This document shows, piece after piece, positions 1-7,826 of a DNA stretch of 30,220 nt. The position numbers and the translations under genes were made by a program. The notes beneath the pieces were generated by a model, which had not been told where the DNA came from, did not search any database, and saw only the letters and a list, made by a program, of their open reading frames with translations. Origin of the DNA: an uncultured Rickettsiales bacterium (GTDB taxonomy: Bacteria > Pseudomonadota > Alphaproteobacteria > UBA8366). How positions within the stretch are numbered: position 1 is the first letter of the stretch; every line of letters begins with the position of its first letter. Where the stretch lies: positions 1-30,220 of the forward strand of contig CAJWTF010000035.1 of NCBI GenBank assembly GCA_913046825.1. The letters are read 5' to 3'.

Positions 1-206
1 GTGGAAACGGTTTTAGTGGCGGCGGATGCCGCGCAGCGCGGTGCGTCGGTTGCAGGGAATAAAGTCAACTCACTGTCGCAGCGGAGGTCATTGGCCATTT
101 GAAGAAGGCTGCCTATGAGGTCATCCGACCGAAGGCGATTCCCAGTCAATATCTTCCCAAACGCCGCCGCTCAAGCGCTAAGGATTTGGTGTATCAAGCG
201 GAATAA
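1..206 (+). pseudogene. 3' remnant of an unidentified gene, broken by a frameshift
   Basis: Two stretches with GC-rich third positions lie in different frames. Positions 1-60 read in frame 1 (VETVLVAADAAQRGASVAG), and about 63-206 read in frame 3, ending in TAA at 204-206 (including EVIGHLKKAAYEVIRPK). Joined, they would form the C-terminal part of one protein, so a frameshift near 60-75 is likely. The gene runs off the left edge. I do not recognise the family. A distant likeness of the first stretch to microcompartment shell domains is too weak to use. Confidence 0.35.
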
Positions 207-216
207 ATCGAAAAAG

Positions 217-591
217 ATGGACGCATTCGTCTCGATCACCGTCGTCAACCGGGTCGCCCGCTCTAAGGCCACGAACGTCTCCAGTATCGAATTTAAGTTG
301 GAAATTTACCGGCATGGTAAGAAAAAGCCGGTTGCGGTTGTTGACATTTCCTGGGCTAAGGGCCCTCCCATGCAGTCCGGCTGCCTCGGCCCATGGATGA
401 TGCGCATCCTGTTGGAAAACGTCGCCAAGCCCGCCAAGGATCTTAGTCGGCAAATCCGGCTCGGCCTCAAGGGCAAGAAGATCAAAAGAAAAAGTGCTAC
501 GGCAAGTAAGCCCCCTTTCTTCCTCCTGCCCGTCTTCGCCATATATCATTTATTAAAGTCGAAATTCGGGAGGGTATCATGTTCGATTTGA
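217..591 (+). CDS. Small hypothetical protein upstream of dihydropyrimidinase
   Basis: The frame opening at ATG 217, 10 nt after the TAA of the preceding remnant, encodes 124 residues. Codons to about position 480 favour C or G in the third place (for example VSITVVNRVA), which suggests real coding. The last third, rich in Lys and then hydrophobic, looks less natural, and the ORF runs 13 nt into the dihydropyrimidinase start and its ribosome binding site. It could be a real protein, or a once longer gene that lost its proper stop. The frame is also open upstream to an ATG at 115, but that part overlaps the earlier reading frame. Function is unknown; I recognise no domain, signal peptide or motif. 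Confidence 0.35.
   Translation: MDAFVSITVVNRVARSKATNVSSIEFKLEIYRHGKKKPVAVVDISWAKGPPMQSGCLGPWMMRILLENVAKPAKDLSRQIRLGLKGKKIKRKSATASKPPFFLLPVFAIYHLLKSKFGRVSCSI
571..577 (+). promoter_or_regulatory. Ribosome binding site of the dihydropyrimidinase gene
   Basis: A purine run CGGGAGGG just upstream of ATG 579 fixes the start of the dihydropyrimidinase and argues that the overlapping end of the preceding small ORF is not itself important. The core AGGG begins at 571. Confidence 0.5.
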
Positions 592-2009
592 TCATTCGCG
601 GCGACCAGGTGGTGACACCGCAAGGCACCGGCGCCTGGGACATCTGTATCGAGGGCGAGACTATCGCCGCCATCGCGCGTCCCGGTCAGTTCGCCGACGA
701 TCAGGCAGGCCGCGTGATCGACGCTACCGGCAAAATCGTCATCCCGGGCGGCATCGACCCGCATATCCACTCACTTTGGCATATCCCGGCAATCGGCGAC
801 GGTGAACCGGGCCTGACCGACGGGCCGGACGTGGTCAGCCGTGCCGCGATCCACGGCGGGACCACCAGCCTGCTCGATTTCGCCACCGTGCTGCCAGGCC
901 AGACCGTCGAAGAAGCGGTTAACATCCGCAAGCAGGATTGGACGGGTAAGTGTTACAGCGATTACGGCTATCACATCATGCTGCAAGGTGCCATTGAGCC
1001 GGAGCTGCTGCCGCAACTCGCGTAGGTCATCCAGGAAGGTCACCCCTCCATCAAGATATTCACGACTGACATCACCCCATCCCGTAAGGGCCGAAAGATC
1101 ACGCACGGCCATATTTGGGAAATCTTCAAGGTACTGAAGAAGGAAGGCGGCATCGCCGCGATCCATGCGGAAGATGACGAGATCGTCATGCACATGCACG
1201 ACGTGCTGGAGCGCGAAGGCCGCACCGGGTTCGAAAACATGGCGGAAGTACACAACTCGATGTCGGAAGACCTCTCATTCCGCCGTATCATTCGCCTCGC
1301 GGAACATGTGGAGGGCACACCGCTCTATATGATGCACGTTTCGGCGGCGACCGGGGTCGCTGCGATCGAAGCGAGCCGTGCCAAAGGCTTTCCGATCTAC
1401 GGCGAGACCCTGCACCAATACCTGATGTTCACGCACGAGCATTACAAACTGCCAAACGGCCAGATTTATCACACCTATCCGAGCCTGAAGGAAAGCTCGG
1501 ACCAAGACGCGCTCTGGGAAGGTCAATTACGGGGCTCAATCAGCACGATCGCGACGGATGAGATCTGCTGCGGCCTTTCGACCAAGGTACAGGGCGACCG
1601 CATCGACGACGTGACCGGCGGCAACGCGGGCGCAGAGCCACGTGTCTCGGTGATGTATACGGAAATGGTGCAAAAGCGCGGCTACAGCCTCGCCAAATTC
1701 GCCGACCTCGTCTCCACCAATGCCGCCAAGATCATGGGCATGTACCCAAGGAAGGGCGCGTTAGCGCCAGGTAGCGACGCCGACGTCTGCGTCCTGGACC
1801 CGGAGCAAAGCCGCACGATCACCGCCGCCCGTCTGCACGAGACCGACTACACCCCCTGGGAAGGCTACGAAGCTAGCGTCTGGCCGTCATTGGCGGTACT
1901 ACGCGGCAAGGTGATGATGGAGAATGGGGAGTTTAAGGGCGACGTGAAGGACGGGAAGCTGCTGAAGCGCAAGATCGCGGAGGAAGTGCGGCAGCGACCA
2001 GTGGTGTGA
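579..2009 (+). pseudogene. hydA: Dihydropyrimidinase/D-hydantoinase interrupted by one in-frame TAG
   Basis: This is a cyclic amidohydrolase that would open 5,6-dihydropyrimidines or 5-substituted hydantoins to N-carbamoyl amino acids in the cytoplasm. The frame is continuous from ATG 579 to TGA 2007-2009 (476 codons, normal family length) except for TAG at 1023-1025, codon 149. Sequence on both sides aligns in the same frame. Metal ligands are all visible: His62 and His64 in PHIH, the carboxylated Lys159 in SIKIF, a His in AIHAED, a His in MMHVSAA and an Asp in IATDE. A strong binding site, GGGAGGG, precedes the ATG. A single G-to-T change (GAG to TAG) would explain the stop, since family members often have Glu there. 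As written the first ORF (148 codons) lacks most of the active site, so the product is dead unless the stop is an error or is read through. No pyrrolysine genes are in view. Confidence 0.88.
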
Positions 2010-2018
2010 GGCTTCTGG

Positions 2019-2119
2019 CTTCCCGCCTGCGCGGGCATGACGGGTTGTAAAGCCTGACACGGTCGGCAAGTCTCCGCGCTCAGATCTTGCATCATTGTCA
2101 TTACCGCGTAGGCGGGAAG
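2019..2119. repeat. Imperfect inverted repeat, dispersed-repeat type
   Basis: Arms at 2019-2041 and 2097-2119 match as reverse complements at 20 of 23 positions, around a 55-nt spacer. The arm core (CTTCCCGCCTGCGCGGGCA) is itself palindromic and resembles a short repeat scattered through many alphaproteobacterial genomes. It fills the 149-bp gap between the convergent dihydropyrimidinase and dioxygenase genes and could help end transcription from both sides. No protein-coding signal is seen in this gap. Confidence 0.7.
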
Positions 2120-2158
2120 CTAGGTAAGGCCGCAAACACTCATTATTGAAATACAGCC

Positions 2159-2992
2159 CTAAAACGGCTTATCCCCGCAGACCGCCACCCGATAGCCGTG
2201 CCGTGTCTCCGGGAAATAGTCCCAGAGGGCCCGGTGCTGCGTACAGCGGTTGTCCCAGAACGCGACCGAGTTGTCGCGCCAGCGGAAGCGGCATTGGAAT
2301 TCCGGGGTCGCAATATGCGCGTAGAGCATAGCAAGGACCGCGTCGCTCTCGGGTTTGTTTAGCCCCTCGATATGGGTGGTGAAGACGGTGTTCACGAACA
2401 GTGCCTTCTTGCCCGACACCGGATGGGTGCGGATTATAGGGTGTAGCGCCGTCGGGTAGGTATCCTGCCCGTCCCGGAGCGCGCCCCGGTGGCCGTAGCG
2501 GGCCTTGTGGCGTTTCTCCGAGGAATGCCAAGCCTTAAGCCCACCCAGGAAGCTCTTCATCTCGTCTGACAAGGCGTCATAGGCCGCGTACATGCTGGCG
2601 AACAGAGTATCGCCGCCCGGCTCCGGCACTTGGCGCAGGTGCAGGATGCTACCCATCGGCGGTTCCTCGTCGGCGCTTACATCCGTGTGCCATTGTTGGC
2701 CGCCAGAGACACTGGTCGAGTTTTCATCCGCGTGGATGGTGACGACCTCTTCGTCACCGTCGGTCGCGGGGGCGGCTGGATGGACGTGCAGTTTGCCGAA
2801 CAAGCGGCCGAAAGCCTTGTGCTGCTCTAGGGTCATTTCCTGATCGCGAAAGAAGATCACCTGATGAGCGACCAGCGCACCGTGGATTTCCTGGAACGTT
2901 TGATTGCCGAGCTGTTGCGAGAGGTCGACACCAGCGATCTCCGCGCCGATGACCGGGCTAAGCGGTGTCACAGCAATGCGTTCGTAAGTCAT
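2159..2992 (-). CDS. TauD/TfdA-family Fe(II)/2-oxoglutarate dioxygenase
   Basis: This cytoplasmic non-haem iron oxygenase couples 2-oxoglutarate decarboxylation to hydroxylation of a small substrate, often releasing sulfite or another leaving group. The 277-residue length fits TauD. The iron triad is visible: His102 and Asp104 in WHTD, and His253 in TQHRALWDY. Arg268 in GYRV, or Arg264 just before it, would bind the 2-oxoglutarate carboxylate. The start at ATG 2992 is chosen because AGAGGAA lies about 6 nt upstream; the longer open frame to 3100 is AT-rich and non-coding in character. It stands alone, convergent with the broken dihydropyrimidinase. The substrate cannot be told from sequence; taurine, other sulfonates, 2,4-D-like ethers and others are all known for the family. 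Confidence 0.93.
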   Translation of the reverse strand: MTYERIAVTPLSPVIGAEIAGVDLSQQLGNQTFQEIHGALVAHQVIFFRDQEMTLEQHKAFGRLFGKLHVHPAAPATDGDEEVVTIHADENSTSVSGGQQWHTDVSADEEPPMGSILHLRQVPEPGGDTLFASMYAAYDALSDEMKSFLGGLKAWHSSEKRHKARYGHRGALRDGQDTYPTALHPIIRTHPVSGKKALFVNTVFTTHIEGLNKPESDAVLAMLYAHIATPEFQCRFRWRDNSVAFWDNRCTQHRALWDYFPETRHGYRVAVCGDKPF

Positions 2993-3367
2993 GATGGTTC
3001 CTCTTCTTCGAGACGGCGCCACAAAATTACCTACCAGTGACAAATCGTCTAAAACATATGATAGGGTGAAATCTGTTCTTTGACACGTGAATGATCGCAA
3101 AAATTCGAACGCACACCTCTCAGGTCTAAATCAGCGGTATTTTAACACTGTGCATGGGGTTTTTTCGCGAAAATAGATGTTGGTTCGCGGCGGATCACCC
3201 TTCGACAGCCTCAGGATGGCGCGTTTTTTTAAATCAGGATGTGATGTTTTGTGTAATAGACGAAGTGTTTTGCGTCATAAACAAACCTCCCACCCCAACA
3301 TAGTGAGCCTGTCGAACCACGACAGTGGCACGAAGACACCGAAAAGGTCATCACGCGGGGATGGGCG
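2993..3367. other. Intergenic region with a dispersed-repeat pair
   Basis: This 375-bp region upstream of the dioxygenase holds its promoter region, which is AT-rich around 3010-3180. Two short repeat copies in inverted orientation follow: TTCGACAGCCTCA at 3201-3213 and TGAGCCTGTCGAA at 3304-3316, matching 12 of 13. These belong to a repeat type common in alphaproteobacteria. A 64-codon open frame at 3177-3371 runs through both repeat copies and is judged not to be a gene. Confidence 0.6.
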
Positions 3368-3652
3368 CTAGGCGGTTATATCCAGCAGACGTTCGCTCAA
3401 TTCTTCCTCTGTGCGGATGACGGCCGCACTGGCTTGGAAGCTCGTCTCGGCTTGGCTCAGTTCGATCAAACCTTCAGTGCGTGCCAAGCCTGGGTATGAG
3501 AGGGAAATCGTGTCCTGTACGCCAAGCGAACTGCCGCTCTTGGCCTGTTTAGGCACATCGGCGGTGACAATTTTCTCAGCGGCCTTGCCGACGCGCTCGG
3601 CGCTTTGAGTGAGACCGCTAAGGGCGCTCGATAACACGGATGATATTAGCAT
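3368..3652 (-). CDS. Small flagellar basal-body-rod-like protein
   Basis: A 94-residue protein. Its first 30 residues (SSVLSSALSGLTQSAERVG) resemble the N-terminal helix of flagellar rod/hook proteins, and its end (ELSQAETSFQASAAVIRTEE) resembles their C-terminal helix, where EAQRAYQANAKVI is typical. It therefore looks like a rod protein with the middle removed: two coiled-coil-forming helices joined by a short polar linker of about 35 residues. ATG 3652 is chosen because AAGGAGAAGAA lies directly upstream; the longer frame to 3712 has no such site. No other flagellar gene is in the window, so it is an orphan here. It might be a minor rod/hook-associated protein or have been recruited to another role. 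Confidence 0.65.
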   Translation of the reverse strand: MLISSVLSSALSGLTQSAERVGKAAEKIVTADVPKQAKSGSSLGVQDTISLSYPGLARTEGLIELSQAETSFQASAAVIRTEEELSERLLDITA

Positions 3653-3763
3653 TTTCTTCTCCTTATCACCACGATAGGGAAAATGCGGCCCCTGACCAAT
3701 GATGGCGGTCACACTCGCATTTAAAAATCAACAAATGCTTAAAAAACCGAAGATACGTTCACC

Positions 3764-4708
3764 CTAGCCATCCTCGCTCTCGGGTGAGGAGCTGGTCTCG
3801 GCCGCCAATTTCCGCTCTCGGTAATACACATACAGTCCCGACGAGACGATCACGGCCACACCCACCCAGGTGAGCGGATCAGGGAAATCACCGAAAAAGA
3901 TGAAGCCTAGAGTCGTCGCTCCCACGATCTCGACATATTGGAAGGGCGCGATCTGACCCGCTCCGATACGCCGGGTCGCCAAAGCGACAAAGACATGCCC
4001 CGCGGTTGCAATTGCCCCTAGCAGGATCAGCAATCCCCACTCTATCCCATTGGGCATCGCCACTGCCAAAAAGGAGAGGCCGGTCATCGGTCCGACCAGT
4101 AAGACCGGTGTCAGTGCCAGCGCACCGAAAACACCGACATAGAATTGCATGCCGATGGCGTTGGCCACGCTGCCACCTCGCGCCAATTTACGAGTCAGCA
4201 GCATGTAGAGCGCAAAGCCGAAAGCGGCCAGGATCGGCAGCAACGCCGTGGCACCAAAGGCCGCGTAGCTAGGGCGCACGATCAGCATCGATCCGGCCAG
4301 ACCCACCAAGACCGCGCTGATCCGCCGCCAGCCGACCGGTTCACCGAGGAACACCGCCGACAGTAGGGTGAACATCAACGGGCTGACAAAGAAGATCGAG
4401 ATCGCATCCGCAAGCGGCATGACCGACAATGCAGCGAAGAAGACGACTGTCACCGTCGCCATCAGGACTCCGCGCGCGATATGGGACCAGAGGTTCGGCC
4501 CGATCCGCAAACCACCGTCCCGTATTGAGAAAGGTAGGAGGAATATCGCCTGCAGGACATGACGGACCCAGGCGACTTCTCCCGCCGAGATCGATCCGGA
4601 CAGTCCTTTGGCGATGGCATCGATCCCCGGCAAAATCAGCATCGCTGAGACGATAAAGATCACGCCTTGGCGGAGATCTGCGGCGGAAGGTTGATGGTTT
4701 GCACTCAT
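3764..4708 (-). CDS. EamA-family drug/metabolite transporter
   Basis: A 314-residue inner-membrane protein with about ten hydrophobic segments in two EamA repeats of five. It has a short polar N-terminus and a charged C-terminal tail (YYRERKLAAETSSSPESEDG). Family features include the conserved Pro-Leu-Ala-Asp stretch (SVMPLADAISIFF) near the end of the first repeat, with a following FLGEPVGWRR loop, and FGDFPDPLTWVGVAVI in the second. Such proteins usually export amino acids, sugars or other small metabolites; the substrate here is unknown. No strong ribosome binding site precedes ATG 4708. It may be transcribed alone: a long hairpin separates it from the CoA-transferase gene upstream on the same strand. 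Confidence 0.92.
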   Translation of the reverse strand: MSANHQPSAADLRQGVIFIVSAMLILPGIDAIAKGLSGSISAGEVAWVRHVLQAIFLLPFSIRDGGLRIGPNLWSHIARGVLMATVTVVFFAALSVMPLADAISIFFVSPLMFTLLSAVFLGEPVGWRRISAVLVGLAGSMLIVRPSYAAFGATALLPILAAFGFALYMLLTRKLARGGSVANAIGMQFYVGVFGALALTPVLLVGPMTGLSFLAVAMPNGIEWGLLILLGAIATAGHVFVALATRRIGAGQIAPFQYVEIVGATTLGFIFFGDFPDPLTWVGVAVIVSSGLYVYYRERKLAAETSSSPESEDG

Positions 4709-4754
4709 GGCCGGACAGTGCCGGGTCGCAGGGTAGGCGGCAATGCTTTATCGG

Positions 4755-4837
4755 CCCCTCACCCTAGTCCTCTCCCGCGAGGGAAGTGGCAATATAAAAT
4801 TCCCTCTTCCCTCGCGGGAGAGGACTAGGGTGAGGGG
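4755..4837. repeat. Perfect 32-bp inverted repeat (long hairpin)
   Basis: Left arm 4755-4786 and right arm 4806-4837 are exact reverse complements over 32 nt, with a 19-nt AT-rich loop. The arm begins CCCCTCACCCTAGTCC, a form seen in repeat families of many proteobacteria. It sits 6 nt after the stop codon of the minus-strand CoA-transferase and before the EamA gene, where it could act as a terminator. There is no clear T-run, so that role is inference. Confidence 0.92.
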
Positions 4838-4843
4838 GTTAAT

Positions 4844-6085
4844 TTACCCCCCATACTCCGCCGCCTGCGCCACCGGCTCAGGGACACTAATGACGCCGTC
4901 ACGGATAAACCCAGAAACTTCAGCTTCCGAAAATCCGAATTCTGCCAAGACTTCTGAGCCGTGCTCACCCAAACGGGGAGCCGCACGGCGCACAGACGTC
5001 GGAGATTTGGACAGTTTTACCGCCGGGCCCAAAGTGTCGATCTCGCCGACGGAGGAGTGCTCGACCTCAACAATCATGCCGCGATGGCGGGCTTGCTCGT
5101 TCTGGTGCATTTCGGCGGTGTCAAGGATGGGGCCTGACGGCAATCCGGCCTCTTCGAAGATCGGGCCCCATTCCGCCCGCGTCTTCAAGATGAAATGTGG
5201 CGCCAAGATATCGCGGACTTGGTCGAGATTAGCCATTCGTTCTGGCGTCTTCGCAAAGCGAGGGTCATCACCAAGATCCTCTCGGCCGATGATCTTACAA
5301 AGGCGCAGCCAATGGCGGTCGCTCCCCGCAGATAAGGTCATCCAGCCATCGCTTGCCTTAAAGACTTCGTAGGGCCCATTCAGCGGGTGGACATTGCCGA
5401 GTGCTTCTGGCGCCTTGCCCGTCGCGACATATTGCGAGGATTGATGGAAGCTCGCTGCGATGCCGGATTCGAACAGCGAAGTATCGACGAATTGCCCTTC
5501 GCCCGTGTTGTTGCGGTGCTGGAGAGCGGCGAGAACTCCCATCGCACCGAACATCCCGGTCATAACATCGCAGATGGGTGCCCCGCTCTTGAGTGGTGGA
5601 TGATCGGGACCGTAGCCGGTCACGCTCATCAAGCCGCTCATGCCCTGCGCGATCAGGTCGACGCCTGCCCGGTGCGAATAGGGTCCCGTCGCGCCGAAGC
5701 CGGAAACCGCCAAATAAATCAAACTCGGGTTGATGTCCCTCAAGTCTTCATACCCAAGGCCGAGTTTTGGCATGGTCTCGCGCAGAAAATTCTCAACCAG
5801 AACATCCGAGCCTTTGACCATGCGACGGAAAATAGCATTGCCTACCTCATTCTTCAGGTCGATGGCGATGCCGCGCTTATTGCGGTTGATCATCATGAAG
5901 GAGGAGGATTCACCCTTGATTGGCGGGACGAAACGGCGCGTGGCGTCGCCCCCATCCGGGCGTTCAACTTTGATCACGTCGGCGCCAAAATCAGCCAGAT
6001 GCATCGCCGCCGCCGGGCCCGCGAGATTGGCCGTCACATCCAGAACCTTAATGCCCGCGAGTGGGCCCTTCGCTTGCTCGGTCAT
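4844..6085 (-). CDS. Class III CoA-transferase (CaiB/BaiF family)
   Basis: This cytoplasmic enzyme would move CoA between carboxylic acids through aspartyl-anhydride and enzyme-CoA intermediates. The 413-residue length is typical. Visible family features are the N-terminal KVLDVTANLAGPAAAMHLADFGA region, VIKVERPDGGD, NRNKRGIAIDLK, and the catalytic Asp173 in PICDVMTGMFGAM. A ribosome binding site, GGGGAGGG, precedes ATG 6085. It lies 108 nt downstream of the amidase gene on the same strand, with a GC-rich hairpin between them, so it may be a separate unit or be reached by readthrough. Its neighbours suggest activation of a carboxylic acid product of the upstream pathway, but the acid is not known. 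Members act on formate/oxalate, carnitine, 2-methylacyl-CoA and many others. Confidence 0.93.
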   Translation of the reverse strand: MTEQAKGPLAGIKVLDVTANLAGPAAAMHLADFGADVIKVERPDGGDATRRFVPPIKGESSSFMMINRNKRGIAIDLKNEVGNAIFRRMVKGSDVLVENFLRETMPKLGLGYEDLRDINPSLIYLAVSGFGATGPYSHRAGVDLIAQGMSGLMSVTGYGPDHPPLKSGAPICDVMTGMFGAMGVLAALQHRNNTGEGQFVDTSLFESGIAASFHQSSQYVATGKAPEALGNVHPLNGPYEVFKASDGWMTLSAGSDRHWLRLCKIIGREDLGDDPRFAKTPERMANLDQVRDILAPHFILKTRAEWGPIFEEAGLPSGPILDTAEMHQNEQARHRGMIVEVEHSSVGEIDTLGPAVKLSKSPTSVRRAAPRLGEHGSEVLAEFGFSEAEVSGFIRDGVISVPEPVAQAAEYGG

Positions 6086-6143
6086 ATTCGTCCCTCCCCT
6101 ACTAAATTTCTTAGAGGAGTGAGGTAGATCAAGTGCCCATTGC

Positions 6144-6188
6144 CCCCACCCTACCCCTCCCCCACATGCAGGGAGGGGTAGGGTGGGG
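6144..6188. terminator. GC-rich hairpin after the amidase gene
   Basis: Arms 6144-6161 and 6171-6188 are perfect 18-nt reverse complements (CCCCACCCTACCCCTCCC and partner) around a 9-nt loop. It begins 6 nt beyond the amidase stop codon, the place for a terminator on the minus strand. The sequence following it on that strand is not a T-run, so a role in mRNA 3'-end protection is equally possible. Confidence 0.6.
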
Positions 6189-6193
6189 AATTC

Positions 6194-7612
6194 TTACTGC
6201 GCTAGGTCCGGCACCCGTGTATGCCAGTTCGTTCCGCGCTGATAAGCATGACCCACGGTACACAGAGTCGCCTCGTCGAATGGGCGTCCGATCAATTGAA
6301 ATGCGGTCGGCAGTCCCATCGGCGTGAAGCCGCACGGCACGCTCAGGGCTGGTAGGCCAAGATAGCTGATCGGGCGCGTGTTCTTCGATATCCGCAACAC
6401 GACGGCGGGCATATCCTCGCTGCCGCCGACATCCACATCCGCGAGCTTCGGCGCGGTGATCGGCATCGTCGGTGTCAACAGGACATCGCAATCCCGGAAC
6501 GCCGTCGCGCAATAGTCGCGCAGATAGGTGTCCCGCATGGTCAGCGCCTCGATATACCGGGTGGCCGGTTGATAGAGCCCAAATTCAATCCGCCGTCGGA
6601 CCATGTCGCCGTAGTCGCCGGGCCGCTCTACCAACCACTTGCGATGGATAGTCGCCGCTTCCGACGCCAGTGCGGCGGCCCAGATCAAGTTCATTTCCTC
6701 ATGATCCGGCACATCAGCCTCAACCAATACCGCGCCCGCATCCGCCAGAACTTGTTGGGCTCCTTCGACCAACCCTTCCACATCCGGGTCCATATCGTCG
6801 TAATAATAGGTGCTTGGAATGCCGATGCGGAGCCCTTCAACCGAATTCATGCAGGCCGCTTCATAGGCGTCCACGGGTCGATGGCTAGAGGTCGCATCCT
6901 TCGGGTCGTGTCCCGCGATCGTATCCATGATCCGCGCCGCATCACGCACAGTGCGGGTCAATGGTCCGCCGCAATCAAAGGAAAACGATAGCGGCATTAA
7001 CCCGTAACGACTGACCCGGGTCTGGGTCGGCTTGAAGCCGACGACGCCGGACATGCCGGACGGGATGCGAATGGATCCGCCAGTATCTGAGCCGAGCGCC
7101 CCATATACGATCCGTGCCGCGACCGTCGCCCCCGAACCGCTCGACGAGCCGCCCGGAGCGTGTTCCGGATTCCAAGGATTGTGACAATCGCCGTAATGCA
7201 CGTTATTCCCGATGGGTCCAACCGCGAACTCCGACATATTCAAATCGCCAAGATAGAGCGCTCCCGCTTCTTCTAACCGGGCAATTACCGTCGCGGTGCG
7301 GTCGGCTACGTAATCGGCCCTGATCTTCGAGCCGCAGGTGGTGACCTTGCCTTCGCGGTAGTACATGTCCTTATGCGCTAACGGCACACCCGCGAGCGCG
7401 CCGACGGTCTCGCCTCGCGCAATCCTACCGTCGACTTCGGCCGCCGCCTCCAGGGCTACATCTGCTTCCAGGGAGATGAACGCGTTCAGGGTAGGTTGCA
7501 GGCGTTCCGCCCGTCCGATCACAGTCTCGGTGACTTCAACAGCGGTGACGTCTTTCGACTTGATACGGTCTGCGGCATCGCACGCGTCGAGGAAGGCGAT
7601 GTCGTCGCTCAT
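6194..7612 (-). CDS. Amidase-signature hydrolase, AtzE/GatA-like
   Basis: A 472-residue amidase of the Ser-cisSer-Lys family that hydrolyses carboxamides or ureido bonds in the cytoplasm. The catalytic Lys81 lies in PLAHKDM, the cis-Ser in GGSSSGS (156-158), and the nucleophile Ser180 in GSDTGGSIRIPS. The rest of the signature fold is complete, including GFKPTQTRVSRYGL. The start ATG 7612 overlaps the stop of the preceding small gene (ATGA), and GAAGGGAAG lies just upstream, so translation is coupled. That small gene looks like an AtzG/GatC-type partner, which makes a heterodimer or heterotetramer like AtzE-AtzG (carboxybiuret hydrolase) plausible. It is the last gene of a five-gene operon. 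It is not GatA of the tRNA amidotransferase as judged by context: no gatB or gatC is nearby. Exact substrate unknown. Confidence 0.92.
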   Translation of the reverse strand: MSDDIAFLDACDAADRIKSKDVTAVEVTETVIGRAERLQPTLNAFISLEADVALEAAAEVDGRIARGETVGALAGVPLAHKDMYYREGKVTTCGSKIRADYVADRTATVIARLEEAGALYLGDLNMSEFAVGPIGNNVHYGDCHNPWNPEHAPGGSSSGSGATVAARIVYGALGSDTGGSIRIPSGMSGVVGFKPTQTRVSRYGLMPLSFSFDCGGPLTRTVRDAARIMDTIAGHDPKDATSSHRPVDAYEAACMNSVEGLRIGIPSTYYYDDMDPDVEGLVEGAQQVLADAGAVLVEADVPDHEEMNLIWAAALASEAATIHRKWLVERPGDYGDMVRRRIEFGLYQPATRYIEALTMRDTYLRDYCATAFRDCDVLLTPTMPITAPKLADVDVGGSEDMPAVVLRISKNTRPISYLGLPALSVPCGFTPMGLPTAFQLIGRPFDEATLCTVGHAYQRGTNWHTRVPDLAQ

Positions 7613-7821
7613 GGCTGCTTCCCTTCTGGCGCGAGGTCATCCAATGCGTCGTTGTAGTCGGCTGGCTCCATATCGAATTCAAGATGCTTCGCCACCGCTT
7701 CGCCGGCATCGTCCATCGGCGACAACATATCCGCCAAAGTCTGCCGGTCTGCTTCCGGCAATGTGAAGCGGTGCCAGACCTCCGCCAGCTTGGCGACAAA
7801 ATCGCCAGTAATGCTGCTCAT
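7609..7821 (-). CDS. Small AtzG/GatC-like amidase partner subunit
   Basis: A 70-residue acidic, helical protein encoded directly before the amidase, with a 4-nt ATGA overlap. Its pattern is an N-terminal helix (DFVAKLAEVWHRF), then LPEADRQTLADMLSPM, then a helix carrying hydrophobics, and an acidic Pro-containing tail (FDMEPADYNDALDD). This resembles AtzG-type proteins, which wrap around and stabilise AtzE-type amidases much as GatC does GatA. Family assignment rests on size, gene position and this pattern rather than a diagnostic motif. A ribosome binding site, GAAGGG, lies across the stop of the upstream PLP enzyme gene, 5 nt away. Confidence 0.65.
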   Translation of the reverse strand: MSSITGDFVAKLAEVWHRFTLPEADRQTLADMLSPMDDAGEAVAKHLEFDMEPADYNDALDDLAPEGKQP

Positions 7822-7826
7822 CTGTT

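Noticed and set aside
1..206. Possible bacterial microcompartment shell protein remnant
   Set aside because: Only a short Ala-rich stretch is alike; the usual C-terminal Arg-Pro-His motif and a full domain are missing, so it is not named.
1023..1025. Pyrrolysine or other recoding of TAG in the dihydropyrimidinase
   Set aside because: No pyrrolysine genes or suppressor signal in view, and the family has no such residue here; a nonsense change or error is simpler.
3177..3371. 64-codon plus-strand open frame
   Set aside because: It runs through two dispersed-repeat copies and has no binding site or family likeness.
6194..7612. Amidase as GatA of the tRNA amidotransferase
   Set aside because: No gatB or normal gatC is nearby, and the operon is catabolic in character; AtzE-like is a better fit.
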